A stretch of DNA of 64,000 nucleotides, from contig JACPCK010000035.1 of the NCBI GenBank assembly GCA_016179845.1, positions 114,300 to 178,299 of the forward strand. The letters are read 5' to 3'. The notes beneath the pieces were generated by a model that was given only the letters and a program-made list of their open reading frames with translations, was not told the origin of the DNA and did not search any database. The translations under genes and the position numbers were made by a program. Source of the DNA: Chloroflexota bacterium. GTDB lineage: Bacteria; Chloroflexota; Dehalococcoidia; Lucifugimonadales; JACPCK01. Shown piece after piece: positions 9,115 to 17,715 of the stretch (the stretch's first letter is position 1; the number at the start of each line of letters is the position of its first letter).

Positions 9115-9143
9115 TTGATAGCTGAGCAATAGCAAAGTATAGA
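9115..9143 (+). promoter_or_regulatory. Sigma-70-type promoter for the fused CoA transferase
   Basis: TTGATA, a 17-base spacer and TATAGA, about 78 bases upstream of the CoA-transferase ATG at 9221. Confidence 0.6.
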
Positions 9144-9220
9144 CAAAAAGTCCCCACATTGGGCATTCTTCTCAGCAGATTTACATCTCCACAAATTAGT
9201 GGTATAGCCAGGAGGAAGAC

Positions 9221-11578
9221 ATGGGTGGTCCTTTGGCAGGCGTCAACGTTCTGGACTTTGGCCAAGCAGCCGTCGGCCCGTGGGCAGGCACCCTCCTGGG
9301 GTTCCTGGGGGCCAACGTGTTGAAGGTGGAGCGGCCTGAGGGGGAGATAATCCGTACTCAACCCCCCTTCCAGAAGGGACTGGCGATAGCCTACACCGCC
9401 TGGAACATGAATAAGAAGGGCGCCGTGTTCAACATGAAAGATCCCCGGGAGTTCAAGCTCCTGGAGCCCCTAGTGAAGGAGGCTGACGTCATCAGCGAGA
9501 ACCTGAGGCCCGGCGTCATGGACCGCCTGGGTCTGGGGTACGAGACGGCAAAGGCCATCAACCCTCGAGTCATCTACGCCTCCAGCCCTGGTTGGGGCTT
9601 CAGCGGCCCCATGGTGAACTTCCCCGGGGGTGACCCCGATTTTCAGGCGTTCAGTGGCTTTGCCAGCCTGAACGGAAAGGAGGATGGGAGGGGCGAGCTG
9701 GTCCGCCACTCCTACCACCTGGACCTGAACGCCTCCTGCATCCTGGCCGCCAATATCATCATGGGTCTTCTAGTGCGGGACCGGACAGGACAGGGCCTAC
9801 GGGTGATCTCCAGCCACCTGGGCAGCAGCCTATCGCTCCTCAGCAGTCGCGCTGCGGAGTACGTGCTGACAGGGAAGGTCCCCACATGCCTGGGCAGCAG
9901 TGCCGCCGGCACCGCTCCTAACCAGGCATTTCTTTGCCAGGACATGACCTGGCTTGCCGTGGGCGTGGAGACAGAGGCCCAGTGGAAAGAGCTGTGTCTG
10001 GCCATACGTAGAGAAGACCTCCTTTCAGACCCCCGTTTCTCCAACAACCTGGAGCGGGTGAAGCATCGGAAAGAGCTGGCCCAGGCACTGGAAAAGCTCT
10101 TTTCCAGCAGGCCCAGCCGGTGGTGGTACAACCAGCTAACCAAACGCGGGGTGCCGGCGGGTTTCTTCTACCAGTTCGAGGAGCTCCGGCATCACCTTCA
10201 CGTGAAGGAAAACGAGTACATTGTGGAGGCCGACATACCCCATCAGGGCAAGGTGCTCGTGGGCGGCATACCCTGGCAGTTCAGCAAGACCTCTTGCTCC
10301 ATGTACCCGGCGCCTTATCCTTCAGAGCACACCCAGGAGGTGGCAGAGAAGGCCTTTGGCGCCTTTGGCCCCAGTGGGGAACATAAAGCCCGCAAGACCT
10401 CGCCTGGCAAAGACGGGCGAGCTCCACTGGCTGGCCTGCGGGTAGTAGACGCCAGCCAGGGTCTTTGTGGGCCGTATGTGTCCCTCCTGCTGGCAGATGC
10501 CGGGGCCGAGGTCCTCAAGGTTGAGCCGCCCGCAGGCGACTATGCCCGCCGCTTTGCTCCCTCAACGGCCACCGGCGATAGCGCCGCCTTCCTTTTCCTG
10601 AACCGAAACAAGAAGAGCCTGGCCCTAGACCTGGAGAAGGAAGAGGACAAGAAGGCGCTGGCAAGGCTAATCGAGAAGGCCGATATCTTCATCGAAGACT
10701 GGGGCGTCGGCAAGGCAACCAGCAGAGGGCTTGACTACAGTATCCTGAGCAAGAAGAACCCGGGCCTCGTCTACTGCGCCATCACCCCCTTCGGAGAGAG
10801 GGGGCCTTTCAAGCATCTTGCGGGCTCGGAGCTAGTGGTCCAGGCCATGTCCGAATACTGGGTTTCCCTGGGAGAGGTGGGGCAGCCTCCGTTGCGAGTC
10901 GGCGCTGACGTGGCCAACGCCAGCACGGGTGCCCTGGCTTTCCTGGGCATCCTCGCCGCGCTGTACCACCGCCAGAATACGGGCGAGGGGCAGCGGGTGG
11001 CCGTGAGCCTGTGGGGCACCCTCCTGTGCATGCGGCAGGCCAGTTGGTCCGTCCTGGGTGATGGCATAGAGGAGTGGGCGGGGCCTTTCTGCTGGGCCTA
11101 CACCAGCCCCCCCATGCACGGCTGGCAGACCAAGGACAATCCCGTGTACTTCCGTCTCCACAACGCCTCTGAGGAGGAGTACATAAGCCTCCTCATCGAC
11201 TTGGGGATGGACGAGGTCATGGCAGACGAGCGATTCGGCAACGCTGGCCGGGACGCGGTAGGCTGGGGCAAGTACGCCATAGAGGTGATGCCGATCTGGG
11301 AAAAGTACATGAAGGAGAAGACGGCGGAGGAGGTGGTGGAGATAGCGCGATCCCGTAACTCCATGGCCGTTCCCATAAACAACATCAAAGAGGCCCTGGA
11401 ACACCCTCAGATGCAGGTCCTCAACGTCATCAAAAGCATGGACCACCCAGTGCTGGGCAAGATAAGGGTCATCGGCTCTCCTTTCCAGGGACCCTGGCAA
11501 GCGCCTGAGCCTGCTCCGGCACCAAAGCTGGGGCAGCACACAGCGGAGGCCCTGGCCTCTTTAGGAAAGAAAAAATGA
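9221..11578 (+). CDS. CaiB/BaiF family CoA transferase, tandem two-domain fusion
   Basis: A 785-residue protein made of two complete class III CoA-transferase (CaiB/BaiF, formyl-CoA-transferase-like) halves, about 1-385 and 400-785, each starting with the family opening (PLAGVNVLDFGQAAVGPWAGTLLG; PLAGLRVVDASQGLCGPYVS) and the LGANVLKVE / AGAEVLKVE nucleotide stretch. Normal members are about 400 residues and dimerise as interlocked rings, so the fusion probably forms a pseudo-dimer. The catalytic aspartate that forms the acyl-anhydride is present in the first half (D168, in HLDLNAS) but is replaced by asparagine in the second (N566, in DVANASTG). A good AGGAGG site precedes the ATG. Likely transfers CoA between carboxylic acids in a catabolic route; substrate unknown. 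The TIGHT resemblance of the second gene at 12086 suggests related pathways. Confidence 0.87.
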   Translation: MGGPLAGVNVLDFGQAAVGPWAGTLLGFLGANVLKVERPEGEIIRTQPPFQKGLAIAYTAWNMNKKGAVFNMKDPREFKLLEPLVKEADVISENLRPGVMDRLGLGYETAKAINPRVIYASSPGWGFSGPMVNFPGGDPDFQAFSGFASLNGKEDGRGELVRHSYHLDLNASCILAANIIMGLLVRDRTGQGLRVISSHLGSSLSLLSSRAAEYVLTGKVPTCLGSSAAGTAPNQAFLCQDMTWLAVGVETEAQWKELCLAIRREDLLSDPRFSNNLERVKHRKELAQALEKLFSSRPSRWWYNQLTKRGVPAGFFYQFEELRHHLHVKENEYIVEADIPHQGKVLVGGIPWQFSKTSCSMYPAPYPSEHTQEVAEKAFGAFGPSGEHKARKTSPGKDGRAPLAGLRVVDASQGLCGPYVSLLLADAGAEVLKVEPPAGDYARRFAPSTATGDSAAFLFLNRNKKSLALDLEKEEDKKALARLIEKADIFIEDWGVGKATSRGLDYSILSKKNPGLVYCAITPFGERGPFKHLAGSELVVQAMSEYWVSLGEVGQPPLRVGADVANASTGALAFLGILAALYHRQNTGEGQRVAVSLWGTLLCMRQASWSVLGDGIEEWAGPFCWAYTSPPMHGWQTKDNPVYFRLHNASEEEYISLLIDLGMDEVMADERFGNAGRDAVGWGKYAIEVMPIWEKYMKEKTAEEVVEIARSRNSMAVPINNIKEALEHPQMQVLNVIKSMDHPVLGKIRVIGSPFQGPWQAPEPAPAPKLGQHTAEALASLGKKK

Positions 11579-11594
11579 TATCTAGCTGATAATT

Positions 11595-11810
11595 CTAGGC
11601 TGGTTCTAGGTTCTCCAGTGTTACCGTTGGCTTTTTCTTTGCGAATCCCATGTGTTTGGAAGCATCCAGTACTTCTATGCCCAAAATCTCCTCATTCGGC
11701 CCAAAGTCTACAGCTATATCTTCATTAAGCCTCACTGTGGTCACTTGGCTTGGGCCAGCCTTGAAACTTATGTAAGCAACATCAACTTGGGGGTCATACC
11801 GAATCTTCAT
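11595..11810 (-). CDS. DUF2283 small protein
   Basis: A 71-residue DUF2283 protein: MKIRYDPQVDVAYISF, then VRLNEDIAVDFGPNEEILGIEVLDASKHMG, the family's typical order of strands. DUF2283 genes often sit beside DUF4258 genes in toxin-antitoxin-like pairs; that functional reading is inference. GGAGGT lies five bases upstream of the ATG, inside the 3' end of the upstream DUF4258 frame, and the ATG overlaps that frame's TGA (ATGA), so translation would be coupled. The surrounding 500 bp is visibly more AT-rich than its neighbours, which suggests a transferred cassette. Confidence 0.82.
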   Translation of the reverse strand: MKIRYDPQVDVAYISFKAGPSQVTTVRLNEDIAVDFGPNEEILGIEVLDASKHMGFAKKKPTVTLENLEPA

Positions 11811-12079
11811 TCCTTACCTCCGAAATAAAACACATAAACTGTCACTACAACCAAACTATCAGGCTCCTCTTTAACAATCGGCATAACCTACTTCGTTTTA
11901 TAATAACGCCCTTTCCACGTTTGCTCAAAAGTGAAATTCTTGCGAAACGCAATTCGTCCACGACCTGCAACCGATCTTTCCCCGCTATGTACGGCTGCTT
12001 CACCCTCCTGCCTCGTGGCTCCTCTGTCAGGCATCTGGTCAAGGGCGTGTTGCGAAAATATGATACGTCTTAACCGCAT
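11807..12079 (-). pseudogene. DUF4258 (toxin-like) gene interrupted by an amber codon
   Basis: Starting at ATG 12079 the frame reads FSQHALDQMPDRGATRQEGEAAV, the DUF4258 opening with the HAL..RM.ERG helix, and stops at TAG (11888-11890) after 63 residues. The same frame continues without any other stop for 26 more codons (VMPIVKEEPDSLVVVTVYV..., the normal C-terminal strand of DUF4258) to a TGA at 11807-11809 that overlaps the DUF2283 ATG. Full length would be about 90 residues, the family's size. A single CAG-to-TAG change would explain this. Either the gene is dead, suppressed at low level, or the codon is a sequencing error. It starts six bases after the stop of the upstream CoA-transferase gene. 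Confidence 0.75.
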
Positions 12080-12085
12080 TGTCCG

Positions 12086-13270
12086 TTAAATCACCTTCTT
12101 CTGCCTTAACTCTTTTACTTGCGTATCCCCATATCCCAGTTCCTTCAGGACCTCCTCCGTATGCTGGCCCGTAACAGGCGGGGGACGTCTGACGGAGCCT
12201 GGCGACTGGCTGAGCTTGACAGGAATGCCCAAGAGCTTCAAGTCTCGAATCTTGGGATGGGGTACCTGGATGACCATCTCCCGAGCGTGGGTCTGCGGGT
12301 CGTTCATCACGTCATCTATCCGGTTTACCCTGTTGGAGGGCACTCCCGCCCTGTCCATAACCCCTACAAGCTCCTCGGTGTCATACTTCCTGATCTCCGA
12401 CTGAAGGATAGGCACCAGGACGTTCCTATGTTTCACCCGGTCGGGCTGGGTAGCGAAGCGGGGGTCCTCCAGCAGGTCCCGACGGTTCAAGGCCTCGCAC
12501 ATCCTGGTCCACAGGCGCTGGTTAGCGGCGGCGACGAAGATGTAGCCGTCCTTGGCCTCGAAGACCTGGTAGGGCACGATGGCCGGATGCCCCGACCCGT
12601 ATCGTCCGGAGACCACACCCCCGATGAGGTAGCCCACAGCGAGGAGCGAAAGGTAGGAGATGGAGGTCTCCAGAAGGGAGGCGTCGACCTGCTGGCCCAT
12701 GCTGGTCTTCTGACGATGGTAGAGGGCGTTCATTATGCCGAAGGCCGCCATCATCCCTGTGCTCAGGTCTAGAAAGGAGACCCCGCACCGGACGGGCGCT
12801 CCTTGGGGCTCCCCAGTGATACTCATGACCCCTGTATGGGCCTGCATCAGAGCCTCGTAGCCCGCCCTGTCCTTGTAGGGCCCTGATGTCCCGAAGGCGG
12901 TGATGGAGCAGTAGATGAGCCTGGGGTTGACCCTGCTCAACACCTCGTAACCCAGGCCCATGGACTCCATGGTCCCAGTGCGGAAGTTCTCCACAAGCAC
13001 ATCGGCCCCGGCCACCAGCTTCTTGAGGATCTCCTGACCTTCCGGGGCCTTCAGGTTCAGGGTCATGGCCTGCTTGTTGCGGTTCATGGAGAGATAGCCG
13101 GCAGCCTCGCCCTCCACGAAGGGCCCGTATGTGCGGGACTCGTCGCCCACCTCCGGCTCCTCGATCTTCAACACATCGGCTCCCATGTCGCCTAACATCT
13201 GGGCGCAATAGGGACCCGCCAGCACCCGGCTCAGATCCAGAACCTTGATGCCTTCCAGTGGAGCAGTCAC
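12086..13270 (-). CDS. CaiB/BaiF family CoA transferase
   Basis: A 394-residue class III CoA transferase. It opens with PLEGIKVLDLSRVLAGPYCAQMLGDMGADVLKIE and has ENFRTGTMESMGLGYE, RLIYCSITAFGTSGPY and the catalytic aspartate D168 (GVSFLDLSTG). The C-terminus ends with GQHTEEVLKELGY, as usual. The long open frame overlaps the upstream MFS gene, but GTG at 13270 with AAGGAGG five bases before it is the clear start. It probably moves CoA onto a dicarboxylate or similar acid. The MFS carrier just upstream, 13 bases away and on the same strand, could import the substrate, and the two likely form an operon. Confidence 0.9.
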   Translation of the reverse strand: MTAPLEGIKVLDLSRVLAGPYCAQMLGDMGADVLKIEEPEVGDESRTYGPFVEGEAAGYLSMNRNKQAMTLNLKAPEGQEILKKLVAGADVLVENFRTGTMESMGLGYEVLSRVNPRLIYCSITAFGTSGPYKDRAGYEALMQAHTGVMSITGEPQGAPVRCGVSFLDLSTGMMAAFGIMNALYHRQKTSMGQQVDASLLETSISYLSLLAVGYLIGGVVSGRYGSGHPAIVPYQVFEAKDGYIFVAAANQRLWTRMCEALNRRDLLEDPRFATQPDRVKHRNVLVPILQSEIRKYDTEELVGVMDRAGVPSNRVNRIDDVMNDPQTHAREMVIQVPHPKIRDLKLLGIPVKLSQSPGSVRRPPPVTGQHTEEVLKELGYGDTQVKELRQKKVI

Positions 13271-13283
13271 ATCGGCCTCCTTC

Positions 13284-14627
13284 TCAAGGATTTTCGGCGG
13301 CCACTGCTGCCCGCGAGCTTCGAGAGCGGACGGGTGGCCTGGCGAAGTAGACAACCATTGCCGAGGAGAAGTACCAGGCAACGAAGAGGGCGTAGCCGAA
13401 CCGGTAGGAAAGGGTCGTGTCGTAGATAAACGCCACCAGCAGGGGCGAGCCAGCAGAGCCAAGAGCCATGAAGGGTGCGCTGTAGCCCCGGATGGCCCCG
13501 ATAGCCAGGCGGCCAAAGTAGGTGGGCCACATAACGTTAAAGACCACCGCAGCGCCACCCATGAAAAGACCGAAGTAGGCTGCCGCGGCGAACACAGCCA
13601 AAGGCCAGGCTGGAGAGAGGATGAGCAAGAGGGCACCGCTACTGGCGCCGACTCCGTAGAGCATGAAGACGCGCCGGACGTGAATGCGCTCCACCAGCAA
13701 CCCCCACATCACTCTCGCTCCCAGTACCCCCATGGCAAACACGCTGGTGGCCAGGGCAGCAGTCGCAGGGGACAGCCCTTTGCTTGTCAGGTAGGGCACC
13801 ATGAAGAGCATCGCGGCAGGACCGGACATGGCGCCGGATAGGGTCATGGCCACTATGATCAGCCAGAAGGCCCTGGTCCTTACCGCCTCCCTGGCGGTCC
13901 ACTCCTCTCCCGGTGGCTCTGATGGAACGGTCTGCGTATCCGCTCGTTGCACTGCGGTGGCGCGGACGGCCCCATCGGGAGAGAGGCCCATGTCTTCCGG
14001 ACGGCGCCTCATGAGAAGGGTTACCGGCAGAAAGACGAGGAGCCACATGAGAAGGGCGAGGGTTACCCATACCTGACGCCAGCCCTGATGGGTCACAATG
14101 TACTGGGCCAGAGGAACAAGGATGGCAGTACCCACGGGAGAGGCCAGAAGAGATATGGCGAAGGCCCTTCCCCGCATGCGGACGAACCAGTTGGCGATGG
14201 CTGTGCCTGTGGCAAGGTCCAGGATCGCGGGCCGGAGGGCCCCAAACAGCACGCCGTAAAGTAGATAGAACTGCCAGAGGGCATCCAGTCGCGATACCGC
14301 CAGCACCACGGCGCCCCCCAAGAGGGTGGCCAGGGCCATGGGTACCCGTGCGCCAAACCTGTCTATCAGGGGGCCGATGAGCATTGATGCAAAGCCGGAG
14401 GCTATGGCCCCCACGGAGAGGGCGCCCACCATCTGGGTCTTGGTCCAGCCCAGGTCTGTGGACATGGGCTCCAGCAGCACACTGAGGACGTTCTGATGGG
14501 GAAAGACCACAAGCCATGCGAGGGCAGAAACACCAACAATGACCCAGCCGTAGAAGAAGGGGCTTCTCCCGACGATGTCGGGACGGTTGGCACGTGAGTA
14601 GGCGGGACCAGAAAACAGGCCTTTCAT
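13284..14627 (-). CDS. MFS transporter, oxalate:formate antiporter/monocarboxylate type
   Basis: A 447-residue major facilitator protein with about twelve hydrophobic segments. The first loop motif reads GPLIDRFGARVP (residues about 75-86), the signature between helices 2 and 3, and PVGTAILVPLAQYIVTHQGWRQVW matches the helix 5 region of oxalate/formate antiporter-like carriers. The central cytoplasmic loop (RRRPEDMGLSPDG) is typical of this group. ATG at 14627 follows a GAGGG site at short spacing; a TTG three codons earlier is possible. It precedes the CoA-transferase gene on the same strand, so a carboxylate taken up and then activated with CoA is a reasonable guess. Substrate not proven. 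Confidence 0.85.
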   Translation of the reverse strand: MKGLFSGPAYSRANRPDIVGRSPFFYGWVIVGVSALAWLVVFPHQNVLSVLLEPMSTDLGWTKTQMVGALSVGAIASGFASMLIGPLIDRFGARVPMALATLLGGAVVLAVSRLDALWQFYLLYGVLFGALRPAILDLATGTAIANWFVRMRGRAFAISLLASPVGTAILVPLAQYIVTHQGWRQVWVTLALLMWLLVFLPVTLLMRRRPEDMGLSPDGAVRATAVQRADTQTVPSEPPGEEWTAREAVRTRAFWLIIVAMTLSGAMSGPAAMLFMVPYLTSKGLSPATAALATSVFAMGVLGARVMWGLLVERIHVRRVFMLYGVGASSGALLLILSPAWPLAVFAAAAYFGLFMGGAAVVFNVMWPTYFGRLAIGAIRGYSAPFMALGSAGSPLLVAFIYDTTLSYRFGYALFVAWYFSSAMVVYFARPPVRSRSSRAAVAAENP

Positions 14628-14719
14628 ATCCCTCAATGAAAGAGGCAGACGCCAAAAGAGAAGCTAGGCAACCGCTACAATCTAGTCTACTCTACACGGG
14701 CCGTCAAGGTATCGGCAGC

Positions 14720-16210
14720 CTAGCTGGTGAGGATACGGGCCGCCTCCTGGGCAAAGCGAAGCAGGTGGGTAGGAAGCAGGCCCAAGAAGACCGTGCCTAT
14801 AGCCGTTATCCCTAAAGCCCATCGGAGCGGAAGAGAGGAAGGCACCCGCTCCTGGGAGGCTGAAGGCAGAACGTATAGAGCTCGCACGACTCTCATGTAG
14901 TAGTAGACTGATACCACGCTATTGATCACACCCGCCAGGGCCAGCCAGGCCAGGTCGTGTCTTACGGCGGCGCTGAAGATGTAGACCTTGCCTATGAAGC
15001 CCCCGGTAGGGGGCACGCCGATTAGTGAGACCATGCTGATGGCCAGGGCCAAGGCCAGCCAGGGGGCACGCCTTCCCATGCCGGCAAAGTCCTCTATCAC
15101 CTCGCTCCCCGTCTTGTTCACAATGGCAATGATGACGAAGAAGGCCGTCAGGTTCGTGAGTGTGTACGTGGCCAGATAGAAAAGGACGCCGCTGGGCCCA
15201 AGGGAATCGCTGGGGCCCGCGCGAGCAACGGCGGCCACGCCGACCAGCAGGTAGCCCGCATGGGCCACAGTGCTATAGGCCAGCATACGCTTGATGTTGC
15301 TTTGCGCGATGGCCACCAGGTTTCCTACGGACATGGAGAGGACGCTGAGGACGGCGAAGAGGGTGCCCCACTCTACTCGCAGATCAGCCGAGCCCAAGGC
15401 GACATAGAAGACCCTCAGAAGCACGGCAAAGCCGGCGGCCTTGCTGGCCACCGAGAGGTAGGCCGTTACTGGTGTGGGAGACCCTTCATAAACGTCGGGC
15501 ACCCACATCTGGAAGGGGACCGAGGCGATCTTGAACCCGAAGCCGGCCACCATCAGGGCTATTCCCAGCATCAAAGCATAGCTGCCGAAAGGAGCACCCG
15601 TCTCCTGACTCGCCCCGCTCAGCACCTGGCCTATGTCCCTGAGCCAGGTGCTGCCTGCAACGCCAAAGGTGAAGGCCATGCCGTAAAGGAGAAGGGCTGA
15701 GCTCACCGCGCTGAGGACCAGGAACTTCAGGCCGGACTCGGTCGAACGGGCATCCCGCAGAAAGGCGGCCAGAGCCACCAGGGGGAGCGTAGCCAGCTCC
15801 AGCGCCACAAAGAGAGTTATGAGCTCAGCCCCCGCCGCCAGCAGCATCATGCCGGAGGCAGAGAACAGGATGAGCCCGTAGTACTCGCCCTGGAACCGGC
15901 CCAGCCGGGCCCGGTAGTCCACTGAAGCAGCGATCACAAGAGCGGTGGCCGCCAGTATGAGGAACTTGAAGTAGATGGCAAAGCGGTCTATGAATAGAGT
16001 GTCGAAGACACCGGTGAGCTGGCCTGTGCTCTCGGACCCCACCCTGATCAGGAGGCCTACGCTGAAGCCCGCGGGCACAAGTAGCCCCACGAGGGCTGCT
16101 GCGGCAAGGTATCCCTTTCGCTTCACGGCCAGGTCTAGAAGGAGAATCACGCCTCCAAGAAGGGCCACGCTTATCTCTGGCGAAAGGAGGAACAGCTCCG
16201 ACGGGCTCAT
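14720..16210 (-). CDS. nuoN: NADH-quinone oxidoreductase subunit N
   Basis: A 496-residue antiporter-like membrane subunit of respiratory complex I, the last gene of the nuo operon. About fourteen hydrophobic segments; diagnostic stretches are LFVALELATLPLVALAAF (with the key Glu of TM5), ASVPFQMWVPDVYEGSPTPVTAYLSVASKAAGF (TM7-8 Lys/Pro region) and KRMLAYSTVAHAGYLLVG (TM9). It carries one of the proton channels. The ATG overlaps the end of nuoM by four bases, so translation is probably coupled. Confidence 0.95.
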   Translation of the reverse strand: MSPSELFLLSPEISVALLGGVILLLDLAVKRKGYLAAAALVGLLVPAGFSVGLLIRVGSESTGQLTGVFDTLFIDRFAIYFKFLILAATALVIAASVDYRARLGRFQGEYYGLILFSASGMMLLAAGAELITLFVALELATLPLVALAAFLRDARSTESGLKFLVLSAVSSALLLYGMAFTFGVAGSTWLRDIGQVLSGASQETGAPFGSYALMLGIALMVAGFGFKIASVPFQMWVPDVYEGSPTPVTAYLSVASKAAGFAVLLRVFYVALGSADLRVEWGTLFAVLSVLSMSVGNLVAIAQSNIKRMLAYSTVAHAGYLLVGVAAVARAGPSDSLGPSGVLFYLATYTLTNLTAFFVIIAIVNKTGSEVIEDFAGMGRRAPWLALALAISMVSLIGVPPTGGFIGKVYIFSAAVRHDLAWLALAGVINSVVSVYYYMRVVRALYVLPSASQERVPSSLPLRWALGITAIGTVFLGLLPTHLLRFAQEAARILTS

Positions 16211-17715
16211 CCAGACCCTCCGAAGCGGGAAGCCAGGAGGCCCGCCGCACCCGATGTGAAGAGGTCGGTCAGGAAGCGGGGATAGAGGCCGACGGCAACG
16301 ATGGAGATAAGCAGCAGCACCGGGGCCACCCGCTCAACAAGGCTGGCGTCCTCCAGATGGACAAACCGCTCCTGGGCCGGGCCAAAGAAGACCCGCAGGA
16401 GCATCCACAGTATGTAGCCTGCCGTCACCACGATGCCCAAGGCGCCCAGCGCAGTGATCACGCCCCAAACAGGGAAAGTCCCCAGGAAGACCATCACCTC
16501 GGAGACAAAGCCGCTGAGGCTTGGCAGCCCCAGAGCCGCCAGCCCCGCTATCACAAATATCGAGGCCGTGAAGGGAACACGGCTGGCCAGTCCCCCAAGA
16601 TCAGGGATATGGCGCGTGTGGGTCTTGTCGTACACCAGCCCTACCATGGTGAACAGGAGGCCTGTTATGGTGCCATGGGTAAACATCTGAGTAGCGGCGC
16701 CGGCAACCCCCAGGGGCGAAAGGGCACCCCCGGCAGCCCCCACGGAGGACACGCCCAATAACACGTAGCCCATGTGGCTAATGCTGGAGTAGGCGATGAG
16801 CCTCTTCAGGTCTGTCTGCCGCAGAGTCACCAGGGCCCCGTAGAGGATATTGATGACGGCCAGGATAGCCAAGAACAGGGCCAGGTCCCGGGCCACTTGG
16901 GGAAACATCCCCAGGGAGATGCGTATCAGGCCGTAGCCACCCATCTTGATAAGCACCCCAGCCAGCATGACGCTGCCTGCGGTGGGGGCGTCGGTGTGGG
17001 CATCAGGCAGCCACGTGTGGACAGGCCACACCGGCAGCTTGATGGCGAAGGCGATGAAGAAAAGGAGGAAGACAAATCTCGCAGAAAGGAGCAATTGTGA
17101 GGAATCCAGGCCCTCTACGCCCGGCTTCAGTCCGGCAAGCTCAGCCAGGCTGAATGTGCCGACTGAGAAGAAGACAACGAGGATGCCAACGAGCATGAAG
17201 GCGCTGCCAGTGATGGTGAAGATGAGGAACTTCATGGCCGAATATTCGCGGCGGCCTCCACCCCATATGGCAATGAGGAGGTACATAGGGATCAGCTCCA
17301 TCTCCCAGAACAGGAAAAACATCACCAGGTCCAAGGAGGTGAAGACGCCTGTCACAGCCGTTTGCAGAACCAGGAGCCAGACGTAGTGCTCTTTGACCCG
17401 CGTCTGGATACCCCAGGAGACAAAGACGGAGCACAGCCCCAGCAAAGCTGTCAGCAGCACCAGGGGTAGACTGAGGCCGTCCACGCCCAAATGGTATCTG
17501 ACCGGGAAGCCCTCCACGGGTATCCAGTTGGCGTAGATGTCCTCTAGCTGGAGCCCGCCCTTGTTCAGGTCATACGAGGCGAAGGCCACCAAAGAGAGGC
17601 CAAAGGTGACAACAGCGAAGATGGCCGCCGTCAGTCGCACCAGCCGCGGGTTGCGGACAAAGACAGCGGTAAGAAGTGCCCCTGCCAGGGGCAGGAAAAC
17701 GATGGCTGAAAGCAA
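16207..17715 (-). CDS. nuoM: NADH-quinone oxidoreductase subunit M
   Basis: A 502-residue antiporter-like complex I subunit. Typical features are YHLGVDGLSLPLVLLTALL near residue 75, FFLFWEMELIPMYLLIAIWG with the channel Glu, KLPVWPVHTWLPDAHTDAPTAGSVMLAGVLIKMGGYGLIR (TM7-8) and KRLIAYSSISHMGYVLLG. The start codon lies immediately next to the nuoL stop, and its end overlaps nuoN. It forms a proton-translocating channel in the membrane arm. Confidence 0.96.
   Translation of the reverse strand: MLSAIVFLPLAGALLTAVFVRNPRLVRLTAAIFAVVTFGLSLVAFASYDLNKGGLQLEDIYANWIPVEGFPVRYHLGVDGLSLPLVLLTALLGLCSVFVSWGIQTRVKEHYVWLLVLQTAVTGVFTSLDLVMFFLFWEMELIPMYLLIAIWGGGRREYSAMKFLIFTITGSAFMLVGILVVFFSVGTFSLAELAGLKPGVEGLDSSQLLLSARFVFLLFFIAFAIKLPVWPVHTWLPDAHTDAPTAGSVMLAGVLIKMGGYGLIRISLGMFPQVARDLALFLAILAVINILYGALVTLRQTDLKRLIAYSSISHMGYVLLGVSSVGAAGGALSPLGVAGAATQMFTHGTITGLLFTMVGLVYDKTHTRHIPDLGGLASRVPFTASIFVIAGLAALGLPSLSGFVSEVMVFLGTFPVWGVITALGALGIVVTAGYILWMLLRVFFGPAQERFVHLEDASLVERVAPVLLLISIVAVGLYPRFLTDLFTSGAAGLLASRFGGSG

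Noticed and set aside
11888..11890. TAG in the DUF4258 gene as pyrrolysine
   Set aside because: Nothing in the window suggests pyrrolysine; the position fits a Gln codon changed to amber.
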